Of a stretch of DNA of 38,518 nt, positions 14,988 through 23,132 are shown piece after piece. A program made the translations under genes and the position numbers. This stretch comes from Sphingobium bisphenolivorans (GTDB lineage: Bacteria; Pseudomonadota; Alphaproteobacteria; Sphingomonadales; Sphingomonadaceae). The notes beneath the pieces were generated by a model. The model searched no databases. It saw nothing but the letters and a program-made list of their open reading frames with translations, and was not told where the DNA came from. The stretch covers positions 1 through 38,518 of the forward strand of contig NZ_ASTG01000032.1 of NCBI RefSeq assembly GCF_000412635.1, given 5' to 3'. How positions within the stretch are numbered: position 1 is the stretch's first letter; every line of letters begins with the position of its first letter.

Positions 14988-16881
14988 CAGGCTCGCACTG
15001 GCCCTTGTCCTCCTTCCGATCACGCTCCTGCTGATCGGCCTGCTGACCGGCACGGTGGCGTGGTTCTTCCTCAAGATGCCCGCCGCGGCCTACGATCCGC
15101 TCACCCTTCCCGGCTTCTTCTGGTATTATCGGCATGATCCTGTCGTGACCGAAGCGCTTTGGCGAGGCGCGGTCATCGGCGTGCCGCTGCCGGTGTTGCT
15201 CATGGCGATCGTCTTGCGGCCGAAAAAGAACCTTCACGGCGAGGCGCGTTTCGCGCGCGAAGGTGAAATCCGCAAGGCGGGCCTTCGCGCGAAAAAGGGC
15301 ATTGTGCTCGGCCGCGTCCGCAATGGCTTTTTCCGCAACGGCTTTCTCATGGTGGGCAAGATGGAGCATGTATTGCTCGAAGCCCCGACCGGATCGGGCA
15401 AGGGCGTCGGCATCGTCATTCCCAATCTGTTGCAATGGCCGGATTCGGTTGTCGTGCTCGATATTAAGCGTGAGAACTACGAAATCACGGCGGGTTTCCG
15501 CCGCAAGGGCGGCCAAAAGGTTGTGCTGTTCAACCCTACGGACAGGGAAGGCCGCACGGCCCGCTACAACCCGCTCAGCTATATCAACAGGTCCGACCCG
15601 ATTGAGGTCCTGGTCGAATTGCAGAAGATCGCCACGATGCTCTTCGTGCCCCCGGAGAAGGGCGAGGCATTCTGGACGGAATCAGCCCGCACGGCCTTTG
15701 TCGGCATAGCATCGTGGATCGCGGCCAAGCCTGAACGTCCCTTCTCGTTTGGCGAGATCTACCGGACCATCACGATGCCGGGGATGAAGGCATTCTTCGC
15801 CAAGGAAGCCGGCGATGGTGCGCTATCGGAAGGGTGCCGCGCTGCGTTGAGCGATTTTACGTCCAGCGCAGACAACACATTCACCGGCATTATCCAGACC
15901 GTCACCTCCAAGCTCAATCTCTGGATCAATCCGATTGTCGATCGCGCGACGGCCGAAAGCGACTTTTCCCTGACGGACCTTCGCCGCATCCCGACCTCGA
16001 TCTATCTCGGTGTCTCGCCGGATGAACTCGATAGGGTCGCGCCGCTCTACAATCTGTTTTTCCAACAGCTGATCGACCTCAACACGCGGCAACTGCCCGA
16101 CGATGGTGAAAAGCTATCCGTGCTGCTCATTCTGGACGAATTTGCGCGGCTCGGCCGCGCCCAGGTCATTGCCAATGCGTTCTCCTATGTGCGCGGCTAT
16201 GGGCTGCGTCTGCTCCCCGTCATCCAGTCCCGCTCCCAGCTGCGGAATGTCTATGGTGAGCATGGCGCGGACGAAATCGTATCAAACTGCGGGGTCGAAA
16301 TTGCTTTCACGCCGAAGGAGCTGCGGGTCGCAAAGGAACTGTCCGAACGCCTCGGCTATCTTGGTCAGGATGCGGAAAGCCGGTCCCTGACGATACATGG
16401 ATTGCTCGCCAATCGAAGCAAGACGATCTCCGAACAGCGCCGCGCGCTGATGCTCCCGCAAGAGCTGATGCAGCTGCCCGAAGACGATATACTCGTCATC
16501 CGGGGCGGCATCCCCGTCATTCGCGGGAAGAAAATCCGCTACTTCAAGGATGCCGTGTTCCGCTCGCGCTTGACGCCTGCGCCGGAAGTGCCGGCGCTGC
16601 CCAAGCCGGTCGCGCCGATCGCGGCCGTCGATGATCTGAGCGATGAAGAGCTGGCGGCTTTCAATGATTATTCCGCACTGGCCGATGACCAGGTGCAGGA
16701 CATTCCCGAAGACGTTCTCGCCCTCGATCGCGATATGCCGAACCTGACAGTGAAGGACGGCAGCATGGCTTTCGATGAAATCAACTTCGACGACATTATT
16801 GGTCCCGACCCGACGAAAGAGGAGTGGGAAGGTCAGCGCCGGGATCTAGTTCTGAGTGAAGGAGAAGAATATGGCCGATAA
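14965..16881 (+). CDS. virD4: Type IV coupling protein VirD4
   Basis: A 638-residue TraG/VirD4-family ATPase that brings the relaxase-DNA complex to the channel. Two N-terminal membrane helices (about residues 10-36 and 68-84) precede Walker A APTGSGKG (near 140) and Walker B LLILDEFARLG (near 388). The start is TTG 14965, inside the virB11 end, supported by GGAG about 7 bases upstream and because the first membrane helix begins soon after; no better in-frame start is near. The acidic C-terminus (DEELAAFNDYSALADDQVQDIPEDVL) may contact substrates. Confidence 0.93.
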   Translation: MIQKTGSNRLALALVLLPITLLLIGLLTGTVAWFFLKMPAAAYDPLTLPGFFWYYRHDPVVTEALWRGAVIGVPLPVLLMAIVLRPKKNLHGEARFAREGEIRKAGLRAKKGIVLGRVRNGFFRNGFLMVGKMEHVLLEAPTGSGKGVGIVIPNLLQWPDSVVVLDIKRENYEITAGFRRKGGQKVVLFNPTDREGRTARYNPLSYINRSDPIEVLVELQKIATMLFVPPEKGEAFWTESARTAFVGIASWIAAKPERPFSFGEIYRTITMPGMKAFFAKEAGDGALSEGCRAALSDFTSSADNTFTGIIQTVTSKLNLWINPIVDRATAESDFSLTDLRRIPTSIYLGVSPDELDRVAPLYNLFFQQLIDLNTRQLPDDGEKLSVLLILDEFARLGRAQVIANAFSYVRGYGLRLLPVIQSRSQLRNVYGEHGADEIVSNCGVEIAFTPKELRVAKELSERLGYLGQDAESRSLTIHGLLANRSKTISEQRRALMLPQELMQLPEDDILVIRGGIPVIRGKKIRYFKDAVFRSRLTPAPEVPALPKPVAPIAAVDDLSDEELAAFNDYSALADDQVQDIPEDVLALDRDMPNLTVKDGSMAFDEINFDDIIGPDPTKEEWEGQRRDLVLSEGEEYGR

Positions 16882-18055
16882 TGACAACAGCGAACGCCAA
16901 GCAAAGACGCCGCGCTCCTACGAAATTCTTGGCCCTGGGAACAGCAAGGAAACCTTTGCGAGATTCCCCGATGCCATGAAGGCATTTGCCAAGCTGGAAA
17001 ACCAATATGACCACGCGCTGACGATGCAGAAAGGCGGAAAAACCGCTTATCTGGCGTCCACGGATTGGCGCAATGATGGGTCCACGCCGGTTGCGCAATA
17101 TCTGACGCCGGCTGTCGAAGAGTATAATAAGGCGCTGAAACGCGGAGCGCCTGCCGACGAATTGCGCGGACACGAAAGCAGAGTGCGGGCCGACCTTAAT
17201 GCGTGGCCCCGGCAAGCGAAGCGCGAAGCGGCTCCGACCGCATCGGCCGATAAATCGCTCAATATCCATGAGGGTGAGCGAGCCAGGGCGGAGAGCAAAG
17301 ACGGTGCTGCGCCCGCGAAAGCTGAGGTTCCATCGAAGGCAGCGCCAAAGGATGACAAGCAAGTTGACGACACACGCTTGGCTCTGCCCACGCAGCTCGA
17401 ACGCAAATATCTGCGCGTTGGGAATGATCTTTTCCGTAGCGGCCGCGATGACAAGCCCGATATGTCGATCAAGGGCCAAGACGGCATTCGCATCAACAAG
17501 GACTATGCCATTGGCGATGCTATCGCGATCGCGAAGCACAATGGCTGGCAGTCGATCCGTGTTCATGGAAGCGACGAATTCAAGAAGGCGGTCTATCTGG
17601 AAGCGGCGCGATCGGGGGTCGAAGTGAAAGGGTTCAAGCCGTCTGAACAGCTTAAACTTGAGGGAGAAAGGCTGGCGGCGCGAGATAAGGCCCGCGAAGC
17701 ACAAGACCCGGCAAAGAGAGCGAGCATGGCAAAGCAAGACCCCTCAGAATCTCGTGCTGCGGCCGAACAGTTCCGGCGCAATTCGCATCGGGATAATGCG
17801 GCCAACCCGCAATTCAAGGCCGCGCAATCGCACGTCCTGGCGGCAGCGATCGAAGCGAAAACCCGGTTCAACCAAAAGGAAGACAGGGATCGCTTCATAG
17901 AGCGGGCCAAGGAAACTGTCGCCAAGCGTATTGAGGTTGGCGCGCCGGTGCCTGCTGCCCGTTTCGAGCAACAGCGCCAGAACGAGGCTACCCGCATAGC
18001 GCGCGAGGATTTGACGCTGCGCCAGCAGGAAAGGAAGCCGTCACGCTCGCGCTAA
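16871..18055 (+). CDS. LPD7-domain protein, conjugation-associated
   Basis: A 394-residue charged protein. The middle part (about residues 175-260) resembles the large polyvalent-protein-associated domain LPD7 seen at the C-termini of relaxases and other conjugation proteins: KYLRVGNDLFRSGRDDKPDMSIKGQDGIRIN and AIAKHNGWQSIRVHGSDEFKKAVYLEAARSGVEVKGF. The rest is helical and rich in Lys, Glu, Arg and Ala. The ATG at 16871 has GAAGGAG upstream and overlaps the virD4 end by 11 bp, so it is coupled to the coupling protein. It may be the detached C-terminal part of a relaxase-type protein or a substrate carried through the channel; the relaxase of this plasmid is short and lacks such a domain. Confidence 0.7.
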   Translation: MADNDNSERQAKTPRSYEILGPGNSKETFARFPDAMKAFAKLENQYDHALTMQKGGKTAYLASTDWRNDGSTPVAQYLTPAVEEYNKALKRGAPADELRGHESRVRADLNAWPRQAKREAAPTASADKSLNIHEGERARAESKDGAAPAKAEVPSKAAPKDDKQVDDTRLALPTQLERKYLRVGNDLFRSGRDDKPDMSIKGQDGIRINKDYAIGDAIAIAKHNGWQSIRVHGSDEFKKAVYLEAARSGVEVKGFKPSEQLKLEGERLAARDKAREAQDPAKRASMAKQDPSESRAAAEQFRRNSHRDNAANPQFKAAQSHVLAAAIEAKTRFNQKEDRDRFIERAKETVAKRIEVGAPVPAARFEQQRQNEATRIAREDLTLRQQERKPSRSR

Positions 18056-18094
18056 TTGCATGGCACATGCTTTTTGGAAACAGGAAACCGCACG

Positions 18095-18544
18095 ATGAAC
18101 ATTCCCCGGCCTGATCCGGTGCCATCGAGAGGCGTGTCCGATCTCGATCGTCACATTGAAACCTTGCTTCGCGTGATTCATTCCAGAAACCTCGCTTGGT
18201 CTGATCTAAGCGAAGTGGGTAAACAGGTAGAACGCCCTCTGACGGACGTTGAGCAATTGCTTACAAATGTGGGCGACGACGCCCATGAAATCACCCTTGC
18301 TACCGAGACGATCATAACAGCCCTCAAGCTGCAACGTGATGCGCTCGCGATCCAAAGCTCTCGCCGTAGAACACGCTTCGGCTCGATGCTTCTGCTCATG
18401 ATCCCCGTGTTCTTCGTAGGTTTGATGATTGGCACATCATACGGGATAGATGAAGGTCGGGCGCGGGAGCGTGAAGCCTTAAAGTATCCGATGCTACCAC
18501 AGCTGTCCGTAGATCGTGACAGGCTCAAAACTGACGGAAGGTAG
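18095..18544 (+). CDS. Hypothetical protein with one C-terminal membrane helix
   Basis: A 149-residue protein with a helical N-terminal part (DRHIETLLRVIHSRNLAWSDLSEVGKQVERPL) and one hydrophobic helix at about residues 97-117 (MLLLMIPVFFVGLMIGTSYGI). No family recognised. The start ATG 18095 follows AGGAAA; it is in line with and 39 bp after the LPD7 gene, so it belongs to the end of the transfer operon. One of the recurrent palindromes (18548-18563) comes right after its stop. Confidence 0.6.
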   Translation: MNIPRPDPVPSRGVSDLDRHIETLLRVIHSRNLAWSDLSEVGKQVERPLTDVEQLLTNVGDDAHEITLATETIITALKLQRDALAIQSSRRRTRFGSMLLLMIPVFFVGLMIGTSYGIDEGRAREREALKYPMLPQLSVDRDRLKTDGR

Positions 18545-18547
18545 AGC

Positions 18548-18563
18548 GGTGGCAGCTGCCACC
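18548..18563. repeat. 16-bp palindrome GGTGGCAGCTGCCACC, site 2
   Basis: Exact copy; the perfect palindrome extends to 22 bp (18545-18566). It lies in the 59-bp gap between two small genes, 38 bp before the start of the second, so it could be an operator. Confidence 0.85.
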
Positions 18564-18603
18564 GCTTGCGATCTCTTGATGGGCTATGGCCTCATGAGGC
18601 ACG

Positions 18604-18834
18604 ATGAAGAAATCTGACAGGGCAAAGAAACATACCGTCAAGGTAATCGAGGCGGCTGCACGCGCTCATGAAGCTCTCGACTATTTCAACGGCAACGTCA
18701 CAAATCCGTTCGATGAGCTAACATGGCCCAGCATTGCCGAAGGTTATCTTCTAGTCGCACAGAAGGCGGTATCAGACGCATTGGTCGCTTTGGAACGTGC
18801 AAACAGCGTTGGTTGGACCAAGCACGGCCAATAA
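18604..18834 (+). CDS. Hypothetical small protein
   Basis: A 76-residue helical protein (MKKSDRAKKHTVKVIEAAARAHEALDYFNGNVTNPFDELTWPSIAEGYLLVAQKAVSDALVALERAN) of unknown family. The ribosome site GAGGC lies just upstream of the ATG. It is the last plus-strand gene before the converging relaxase gene, whose stop abuts its own. No terminator with a U-run lies between; a 10-bp inverted repeat (18855-18864/18875-18884, inside the relaxase 3' end) may separate the two transcripts. Confidence 0.5.
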   Translation: MKKSDRAKKHTVKVIEAAARAHEALDYFNGNVTNPFDELTWPSIAEGYLLVAQKAVSDALVALERANSVGWTKHGQ

Positions 18835-19878
18835 CTATCGTCCTGGCCCTTCCCGCGAACGATCGCGGTTCCTAGATCGTTCGCTCTGCCGCTTCCGCTC
18901 CATCGCGGCTACCGATCGCTCATGAATTGTAGGCGTTCGCCCTGCCCCCACAAATTGCCGCACCTGGTCGGCAAGCTGGCGGTCAGCTGGATCGCTGCTT
19001 GTCTCAAGCCGCTTGGCGGCAGCTAGATAGCGGTGTTGCGTCTCATTCCATGCCTGCCGCCCGCGCACCACGAAATCCGGAGCGGTGGACCGCCCCGCCA
19101 GCTGGTCTCGCGCGGCCGCAGTGATCTTCTGATTGGCAAACGGCGCAGGTGCGGTGCCGGCCATGTAGCGCTGCCTCATCCGATTCAGGGCCATGCTCTG
19201 ACCGGCTCGGCCGACACCACGCGCTGCGCGAGGCGTTGCCTCGGCAGTAACCCCCCTCGCCCGCAATTCCTCTGCAAAGCGCTCCCGGTAATGATGCAGC
19301 GTTTGAGGTCGCGGGTTGAAGCGTTGCCCTGTGTCGCCGCGCGCGGCAACCGTCACATGCACGTGGGGCCGCGGTGTGTCCGTATGCAGCGCCAGGACGT
19401 AATCCCACTCATGCCCGATCTCGCTGCGCGCGACCTCGCGCACCGCTGAAAGAACCTTGTCGGGGTCTGTCCCTGCCGGCATCGAAAAAACCATGCTCAC
19501 GGCGGCTACGGTAGAATTGTCACGCCAATAGACAGGATCGCCCCAATCGCGCGCCAGCTCCGCCCGAGCTTCCTTGTCAGTCAGTATGTCGCCATCACGC
19601 GTTTCAAGCGGCACATCGCCTTTCCGGCCGATATAGTCGAAATGCGCAGCCGCGTGGTTCTTGCCCTTCGGCCTGCCCGTAACCTTGACCATGACCTCCG
19701 GGGCACGGCTGACAACGCGAGCAAGCCGCGCCCGCGTGCTCCCGCCCTGGCCTGCCCGCCTCGAACTCAGCGAGCGCAGCAACATATCGGCCCCGCGCCT
19801 GTTCGGGTCGCTGGTCAGCTTTGGTTTGAACAGCGCGGCAAGCTGTCCCGCCTCAAAGCTGCTATCAAAGTCGCTCAC
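18835..19878 (-). CDS. mobA: MOBP-type relaxase (MobA/VirD2 family)
   Basis: A 347-residue relaxase that nicks oriT and stays bound to the 5' end of the transferred strand. The family motifs are visible: a Tyr in NHAAAHFDYIGR (near residue 82) and the metal-binding His cluster HTDTPRPHVHVTV (near 165-174). It is shorter than VirD2 or TraI and lacks a recognisable primase or coupling domain; the C-terminus is Arg-rich. The start is GTG 19878, overlapping the mobC end by 14 bp with GGGAGG upstream; the longer frame is a shadow. The nic sequence at 20496-20505 fits this enzyme class. Confidence 0.88.
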   Translation of the reverse strand: MSDFDSSFEAGQLAALFKPKLTSDPNRRGADMLLRSLSSRRAGQGGSTRARLARVVSRAPEVMVKVTGRPKGKNHAAAHFDYIGRKGDVPLETRDGDILTDKEARAELARDWGDPVYWRDNSTVAAVSMVFSMPAGTDPDKVLSAVREVARSEIGHEWDYVLALHTDTPRPHVHVTVAARGDTGQRFNPRPQTLHHYRERFAEELRARGVTAEATPRAARGVGRAGQSMALNRMRQRYMAGTAPAPFANQKITAAARDQLAGRSTAPDFVVRGRQAWNETQHRYLAAAKRLETSSDPADRQLADQVRQFVGAGRTPTIHERSVAAMERKRQSERSRNRDRSREGPGR

Positions 19879-20416
19879 TGGAAACCTCCCAATAGGACAG
19901 GTCAGCTTTCGTAGCGGCGCCGATACCTTCGACGGCCGCCCCGATCGCCGCGCGCAGGTCGTTGACCTTTTGCAGCTCGCCGGCGATCTCCGCTGCATTG
20001 TCCGCCAGCGCCATCTTGTTCGCGGCTCGGGCGATCTGATTCACGTTGCGCCCAATGCGCTGCAACGCCTGACGGCAATTCAACAGCTCTTCGCGCAATT
20101 CGCGATCGACAGGCGCGGCAATGCCGATGTGTCGCCGCACAAGAGCCATGGCCCAGGTCGCCGGGGTCATGCGGCGCTCTTTTGCGCGATGGCGGATCAC
20201 GGCCAGTTCGGTTTCGGTCGGCCGAAGATAAAGGCGATGCTCGCCAGCGGCCTCGCGGTCGACAAGAGGTGCGGCCTCGCTGGCCGCCCCGGACTGCCGG
20301 AGCACGGCGTCAACCAGTTGACGCATGAAGGGGCCGCGCCCTCCCCTCGTCTGCGCAAGCGCGTCAATCTTTGCGAGCTTGGTTGCCTCGATCTTGAAGC
20401 CCAGCGTCTTTTCCAT
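19865..20416 (-). CDS. mobC: MobC-like relaxosome accessory protein
   Basis: A 183-residue basic protein. The second half holds the MobC-type motif ELLNCRQALQRIGRNVNQIARAANKMALAD (near residues 125-155); the N-terminal half (MEKTLGFKIEATKLAKIDALAQTRGGRGPFMRQLVDAVLR) looks like a ribbon-helix-helix. Such proteins bind oriT, help open the duplex and often repress the mob operon. The ATG at 20416 falls in the left arm of the oriT inverted repeat, so binding there would also control its own expression. The longer frame from 20491 runs over the nic region and is unlikely to be used. Confidence 0.8.
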   Translation of the reverse strand: MEKTLGFKIEATKLAKIDALAQTRGGRGPFMRQLVDAVLRQSGAASEAAPLVDREAAGEHRLYLRPTETELAVIRHRAKERRMTPATWAMALVRRHIGIAAPVDRELREELLNCRQALQRIGRNVNQIARAANKMALADNAAEIAGELQKVNDLRAAIGAAVEGIGAATKADLSYWEVSSERL

Positions 20417-20527
20417 GTGGGGTAGGTATCTCCCAACCGTGAAGCGCGATCCGATAGGATTGAGCGTATCGGTTAACATTAGCCGCCGCAAGGCTTATCC
20501 TGCCATACAGTAGATACCTACCCCACA
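20416..20527 (+). other. oriT: Origin of transfer with nic site at 20502/20503
   Basis: Two perfect 16-bp arms, TGTGGGGTAGGTATCT (20416-20431) and its complement (20512-20527), enclose 80 bp. Inside is TTATCCTGCCA (20495-20505), equal to the VirD2 border sequence and close to RP4 nic (ATCCTG/C), so cleavage is expected after G20502 on the plus strand. To its left is an imperfect 18-bp inverted repeat (20435-20474, about 13 of 18 pairs), like the repeat next to nic in related origins. It is directly upstream of mobC-mobA. The plus strand would be transferred, with bases above 20503 entering first. Confidence 0.8.
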
Positions 20528-20537
20528 AACAAAAAGC

Positions 20538-20553
20538 GGTGGCAACTGCCACC
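20538..20553. repeat. 16-bp palindrome family, site 3 (central mismatch)
   Basis: GGTGGCAACTGCCACC, one base from the consensus, with arms extending to 20535-20556. It lies 10 bp from the right arm of oriT and downstream of the korB stop. Confidence 0.8.
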
Positions 20554-20606
20554 GCTCTAAATTCCACGTCGCCTCGATGCTGAGAGAACGTGGACGGTAA
20601 AAGCTA

Positions 20607-21632
20607 TCAGAAGTCGAAGGTTTGGGGCGCGGCCTCGCCGTCGAACCGAACCGTGACCTGGCCACTTAGAACAATCCCGCGACGGCCCTGAATGATGATA
20701 GCCGGTGCGTCGGTAGCCTCTTTCGGCTGACGGGGGGCGCGCGGCTTGTGATCGGAAGGATCGGCAATCACGGCCCCCTCCCCTTCCCGCTCGTCGTCGT
20801 GAGCGTCCAGTTCAGGCCGCTCCCGACGATCGTCCGTCGCACTGGTAGCAGCTGCCACCAAGGCGCGCGATTCTTGGGGCGACGCTGGATCGTCGATCGC
20901 TTTAGCGGCACCGGCCTGCGCTGTCTCTTCCTCGGGGCTGCCTTGGAGCGTAGCAAGAAACTGCTCACAGGCGGCGGCTGTCGGATTTTCGTTTGCTGCC
21001 ACGAAATTGCGCGTGGCCTGCTCGTCCAGCTCGATCGCGTGTTTGATCGCGACGGCGGCACGCGGAGAACAATTCTTCAACGCGGCAAGAATGTCCTCGG
21101 GCAAGGTGCGCAGCGAGTAGAGCCGCTTCACTTCCGAATGCGGCTTGGCGATGCGCGCGGCTAGATCCTTTGTCGAGAGCGTGTCACTGACGCGGCTCGC
21201 GATGAAACTGACGCGCTCAGCCAGACTTAGGGCTTGGCGTTGCTCGTTCTCAAGAAACTGGTCGAGGCCAATATCGCGCTCGGCGTCCGCCTGATCCAGA
21301 ACGGTGTCGATCTGGTCGAAACCAAGCTGGCGGCACGCGCGATAGCGCCGCTCTCCGTAGCGGATGATGTAGCGACCGTTCGATGTTGGCGCGACAACGA
21401 TGGGTTGCAGCAAGCCGCGGTCCTTGATGGTTGCGGCCAGTGCATCAATCTCGGCCTGGTCGAACTCCCGGCGAACCTGCGTGGGGTCTGGATCAATGTC
21501 ATCGAGCGGAAGGCGCTGAAACCGTCCAGCTGCCTTGAACTCGGTATTCGCGGGGACGGCCGAAAAGTCCATCGCGTCCATATCGAAGTCGGCAAAGCTC
21601 TTCTTTGCCGGTTTGACAGCTGCCTTGCTCAT
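20607..21632 (-). CDS. korB: KorB/ParB-family DNA-binding protein
   Basis: A 341-residue ParB-like protein. The N-terminal ParB/Srx domain (LPLDDIDPDPTQVRREFDQAEIDALAATIKDRGLLQPIVV ... RYGERRYRACRQLG; about residues 41-110) contains the GERRYRA box; a KorB-type helix-turn-helix follows (LSTKDLAARIAKPHSEVKRLYSLRTLPEDIL; about 152-182); a long acidic linker leads to a short C-terminal domain (AIIIQGRRGIVLSGQVTVRFDGEA) that may match the KorB dimerisation domain. KorB proteins act in partition with IncC and as global repressors of plasmid operons. The ATG at 21632 overlaps the incC end and has GAGAGGGAA upstream. One palindrome copy (20844-20859) lies inside the gene. Confidence 0.85.
   Translation of the reverse strand: MSKAAVKPAKKSFADFDMDAMDFSAVPANTEFKAAGRFQRLPLDDIDPDPTQVRREFDQAEIDALAATIKDRGLLQPIVVAPTSNGRYIIRYGERRYRACRQLGFDQIDTVLDQADAERDIGLDQFLENEQRQALSLAERVSFIASRVSDTLSTKDLAARIAKPHSEVKRLYSLRTLPEDILAALKNCSPRAAVAIKHAIELDEQATRNFVAANENPTAAACEQFLATLQGSPEEETAQAGAAKAIDDPASPQESRALVAAATSATDDRRERPELDAHDDEREGEGAVIADPSDHKPRAPRQPKEATDAPAIIIQGRRGIVLSGQVTVRFDGEAAPQTFDF
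20844..20859. repeat. 16-bp palindrome family, site 4 (one mismatch)
   Basis: GGTAGCAGCTGCCACC, inside the korB coding sequence (linker region). One base differs from the consensus. This copy may be chance or a weak site. Confidence 0.6.
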
Positions 21633-22387
21633 GCGGCTTCCCTCTCAGCTTGATCGACAATGTAGGAGACGACTTCGCGCACGATCGGCGCGCTACGCCG
21701 CGTGTCCTTTGCCAAGCGCCAAACGGGAATTTCGAGTAAAGCCGCCTCGCGCATGTGCTCGCGGTGCGGAATGGTGTGCGGCACCACATTGGCAGGAAGC
21801 GCCTGCCCAATGCGGTCCATCAGCATTTTTGAAACTTCGCTCGTTGTCTGAACGCGGTTGAACACGATCCCGAACCGGGTCGCGTTACCCTCCCCGCGCA
21901 CCTTGTTTGCAAGGCTGATGCTTTGCGAGATTTCGTTGAGAGACTGACGCGCGGTTTTGTCGGGGTCCAGTGGGACCGCGACATAATCGGACGCAATCAG
22001 CGCCATGAGGTTCCGGCCATCCCACGCGGGCGCAGTGTCGATCACGCAGTAGTCGTAGTGCTTGGCAAGGCCGGCACGAATGGCGCGGACATAAGCGCCG
22101 ATGTGCTGGCCTTGCTGCGGGCTGTCAGTCGTCAACTCGACGATCTGCCGTGTGTTCTTGAAACAGGCCAGCGCCGGAGGTTCTTCGTTCGGGTCGAAGT
22201 CAAGAATCGACTGAACCGGGCCGATCTGCTCGAACTCGGCTTTCAGCATCCCGGCACTGTGGCATTGCTTGTCCAGGTCCAGGACCACGACACGCTTGCC
22301 CTGCTCGGCCAGATGCCACGCAATATGACAGGTAAGCGTGGTCTTGCCGATGCCGCCGCGCTCATTGGTCACTACGATTGTTCGCAT
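21629..22387 (-). CDS. incC: ParA/IncC-family partition ATPase
   Basis: A 252-residue short ParA ATPase, partner of the KorB/ParB protein in plasmid partition. The deviant Walker A region reads NERGGIGKTTL (residues about 8-18): the P-loop Lys is present, but the signature Lys of KGGxGKT is Arg. The other motifs VVLDLDKQCHSAG and YDYCVIDTAPAWDGRN are present. The start ATG 22387 has AAGGGA at spacing 7; nine upstream codons in frame lack a ribosome site. It overlaps korB by 4 bp. Upstream genes at 22418 and 22775 read in the same direction and form one operon with it. Confidence 0.88.
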   Translation of the reverse strand: MRTIVVTNERGGIGKTTLTCHIAWHLAEQGKRVVVLDLDKQCHSAGMLKAEFEQIGPVQSILDFDPNEEPPALACFKNTRQIVELTTDSPQQGQHIGAYVRAIRAGLAKHYDYCVIDTAPAWDGRNLMALIASDYVAVPLDPDKTARQSLNEISQSISLANKVRGEGNATRFGIVFNRVQTTSEVSKMLMDRIGQALPANVVPHTIPHREHMREAALLEIPVWRLAKDTRRSAPIVREVVSYIVDQAEREAA

Positions 22388-22417
22388 TGAGAATCCCTTC
22401 AATGGCTGCGCCACGGG

Positions 22418-22765
22418 CTACTTGTGCCAGCGGTTATGGGCGGCGCTGTTTCCCGATCCGAAGCGATACTGCGACTGCATATACCATGGGTTCGGATCGT
22501 CGTTCAGGTTGAGGCCCTTGCCCTTGCGGCGCGGGCCGGTCTGTTCGGTTGGTGGGTCTTTGCCGAAGAAAACGATCAGCACGAAGACGGCGACGGCTCC
22601 CACTCCTAGCCAGCCAAAAGCGAAATAGGCCGCGAGTCCGACTGCAAGGACGACGATCAGCGCGGTTGCCGCGATCGCAAGCCACAGGGCAAGCGATGCC
22701 CAAAGCATGACAGTCCGTAGCACGCTGGCTGCGCGCCGAAGTTTGCTGGCAATCTCACGGCGCAT
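22418..22765 (-). CDS. Small membrane protein of the stability operon
   Basis: A 115-residue protein with a basic N-terminus (MRREIASKLRRAASVLR) and one long or two close hydrophobic stretches (LWASLALWLAIAATALIVVLAVGLAAYFAFGWLGVGAVAVFVLIVFF, about residues 20-67), followed by a polar tail (DPPTEQTGPRRKGKGLNLNDDPNPWYMQSQYRFGSGNSAAHNRWHK). No family recognised. The ribosome site AGGAGG is strong. It is 9 bp after the XRE gene and 30 bp before incC. Such inner-membrane proteins are often carried in plasmid korB operons with unknown role. Confidence 0.65.
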   Translation of the reverse strand: MRREIASKLRRAASVLRTVMLWASLALWLAIAATALIVVLAVGLAAYFAFGWLGVGAVAVFVLIVFFGKDPPTEQTGPRRKGKGLNLNDDPNPWYMQSQYRFGSGNSAAHNRWHK

Positions 22766-22774
22766 AGCGGCCTC

Positions 22775-23026
22775 CTAAGCTGTTCGGCTCTCGCCTCGCT
22801 CGGAGCCGATCAACTTAGGGAAAGGCTGCTCCCTGAAGATGTTCGGCACCTCGGTTCGCAGGGCACGCGACATACGTAGCGCCGTCAGCAAAGTGGCGTC
22901 CTGTCTGCCGTTCTCGATGGCCGCGACTGTTTCAGGGGAGACTTGAATCCTCGCTGCCAGCTCGGATTGCGTAAGTCCGGAAGCGACGCGCAAGCTCGCT
23001 ACACGATTGAACAGTTTGGCTGCCAC
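22775..23026 (-). CDS. XRE-family transcription regulator
   Basis: An 83-residue helix-turn-helix protein (LFNRVASLRVASGLTQSELAARIQVSPETVAAIENGRQDATLLTALRMSRALRTEVPNIF), nearly all of it the Cro/CI-type DNA-binding domain with a short tail. The start is GTG 23026 with GAGG five bases upstream. It is the first gene of the XRE-membrane protein-incC-korB operon and so is the likely autoregulator; an inverted repeat ACCCTA/TAGGGT (23046-23064) lies just upstream. Confidence 0.8.
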   Translation of the reverse strand: MAAKLFNRVASLRVASGLTQSELAARIQVSPETVAAIENGRQDATLLTALRMSRALRTEVPNIFREQPFPKLIGSERGESRTA

Positions 23027-23045
23027 ACATGCCTCACGTAGTTAA

Positions 23046-23064
23046 ACCCTATTCTTGTTAGGGT
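23046..23064. promoter_or_regulatory. Candidate operator of the XRE/stability operon
   Basis: ACCCTA and TAGGGT with a 7-bp spacer, 20 bp upstream of the GTG start of the XRE gene. Size and spacing suit a Cro-like dimer. The exact promoter elements are not clear. Confidence 0.5.
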
Positions 23065-23084
23065 CTGTGAAAAGCATTGTCCAC

Positions 23085-23115
23085 AAAAAAGGGCGGCCAC
23101 CAGGCCGCCCTTTTT
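23085..23115. terminator. Bidirectional Rho-independent terminator after ssb
   Basis: Perfect 8-bp stem GGGCGGCC/GGCCGCCC with a 4-base loop, with A-run before and T-run after, so it can work in both directions. It ends ssb (stop at 23133) and separates it from the XRE operon. Confidence 0.85.
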
Positions 23116-23132
23116 AGGTGAAAGGGGGGGGC

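Noticed and set aside
18855..18884. Inverted repeat GCGAACGATC/GATCGTTCGC as a terminator
   Set aside because: No U-run on either strand and located inside the relaxase coding sequence; mentioned only as a possible transcript separator.
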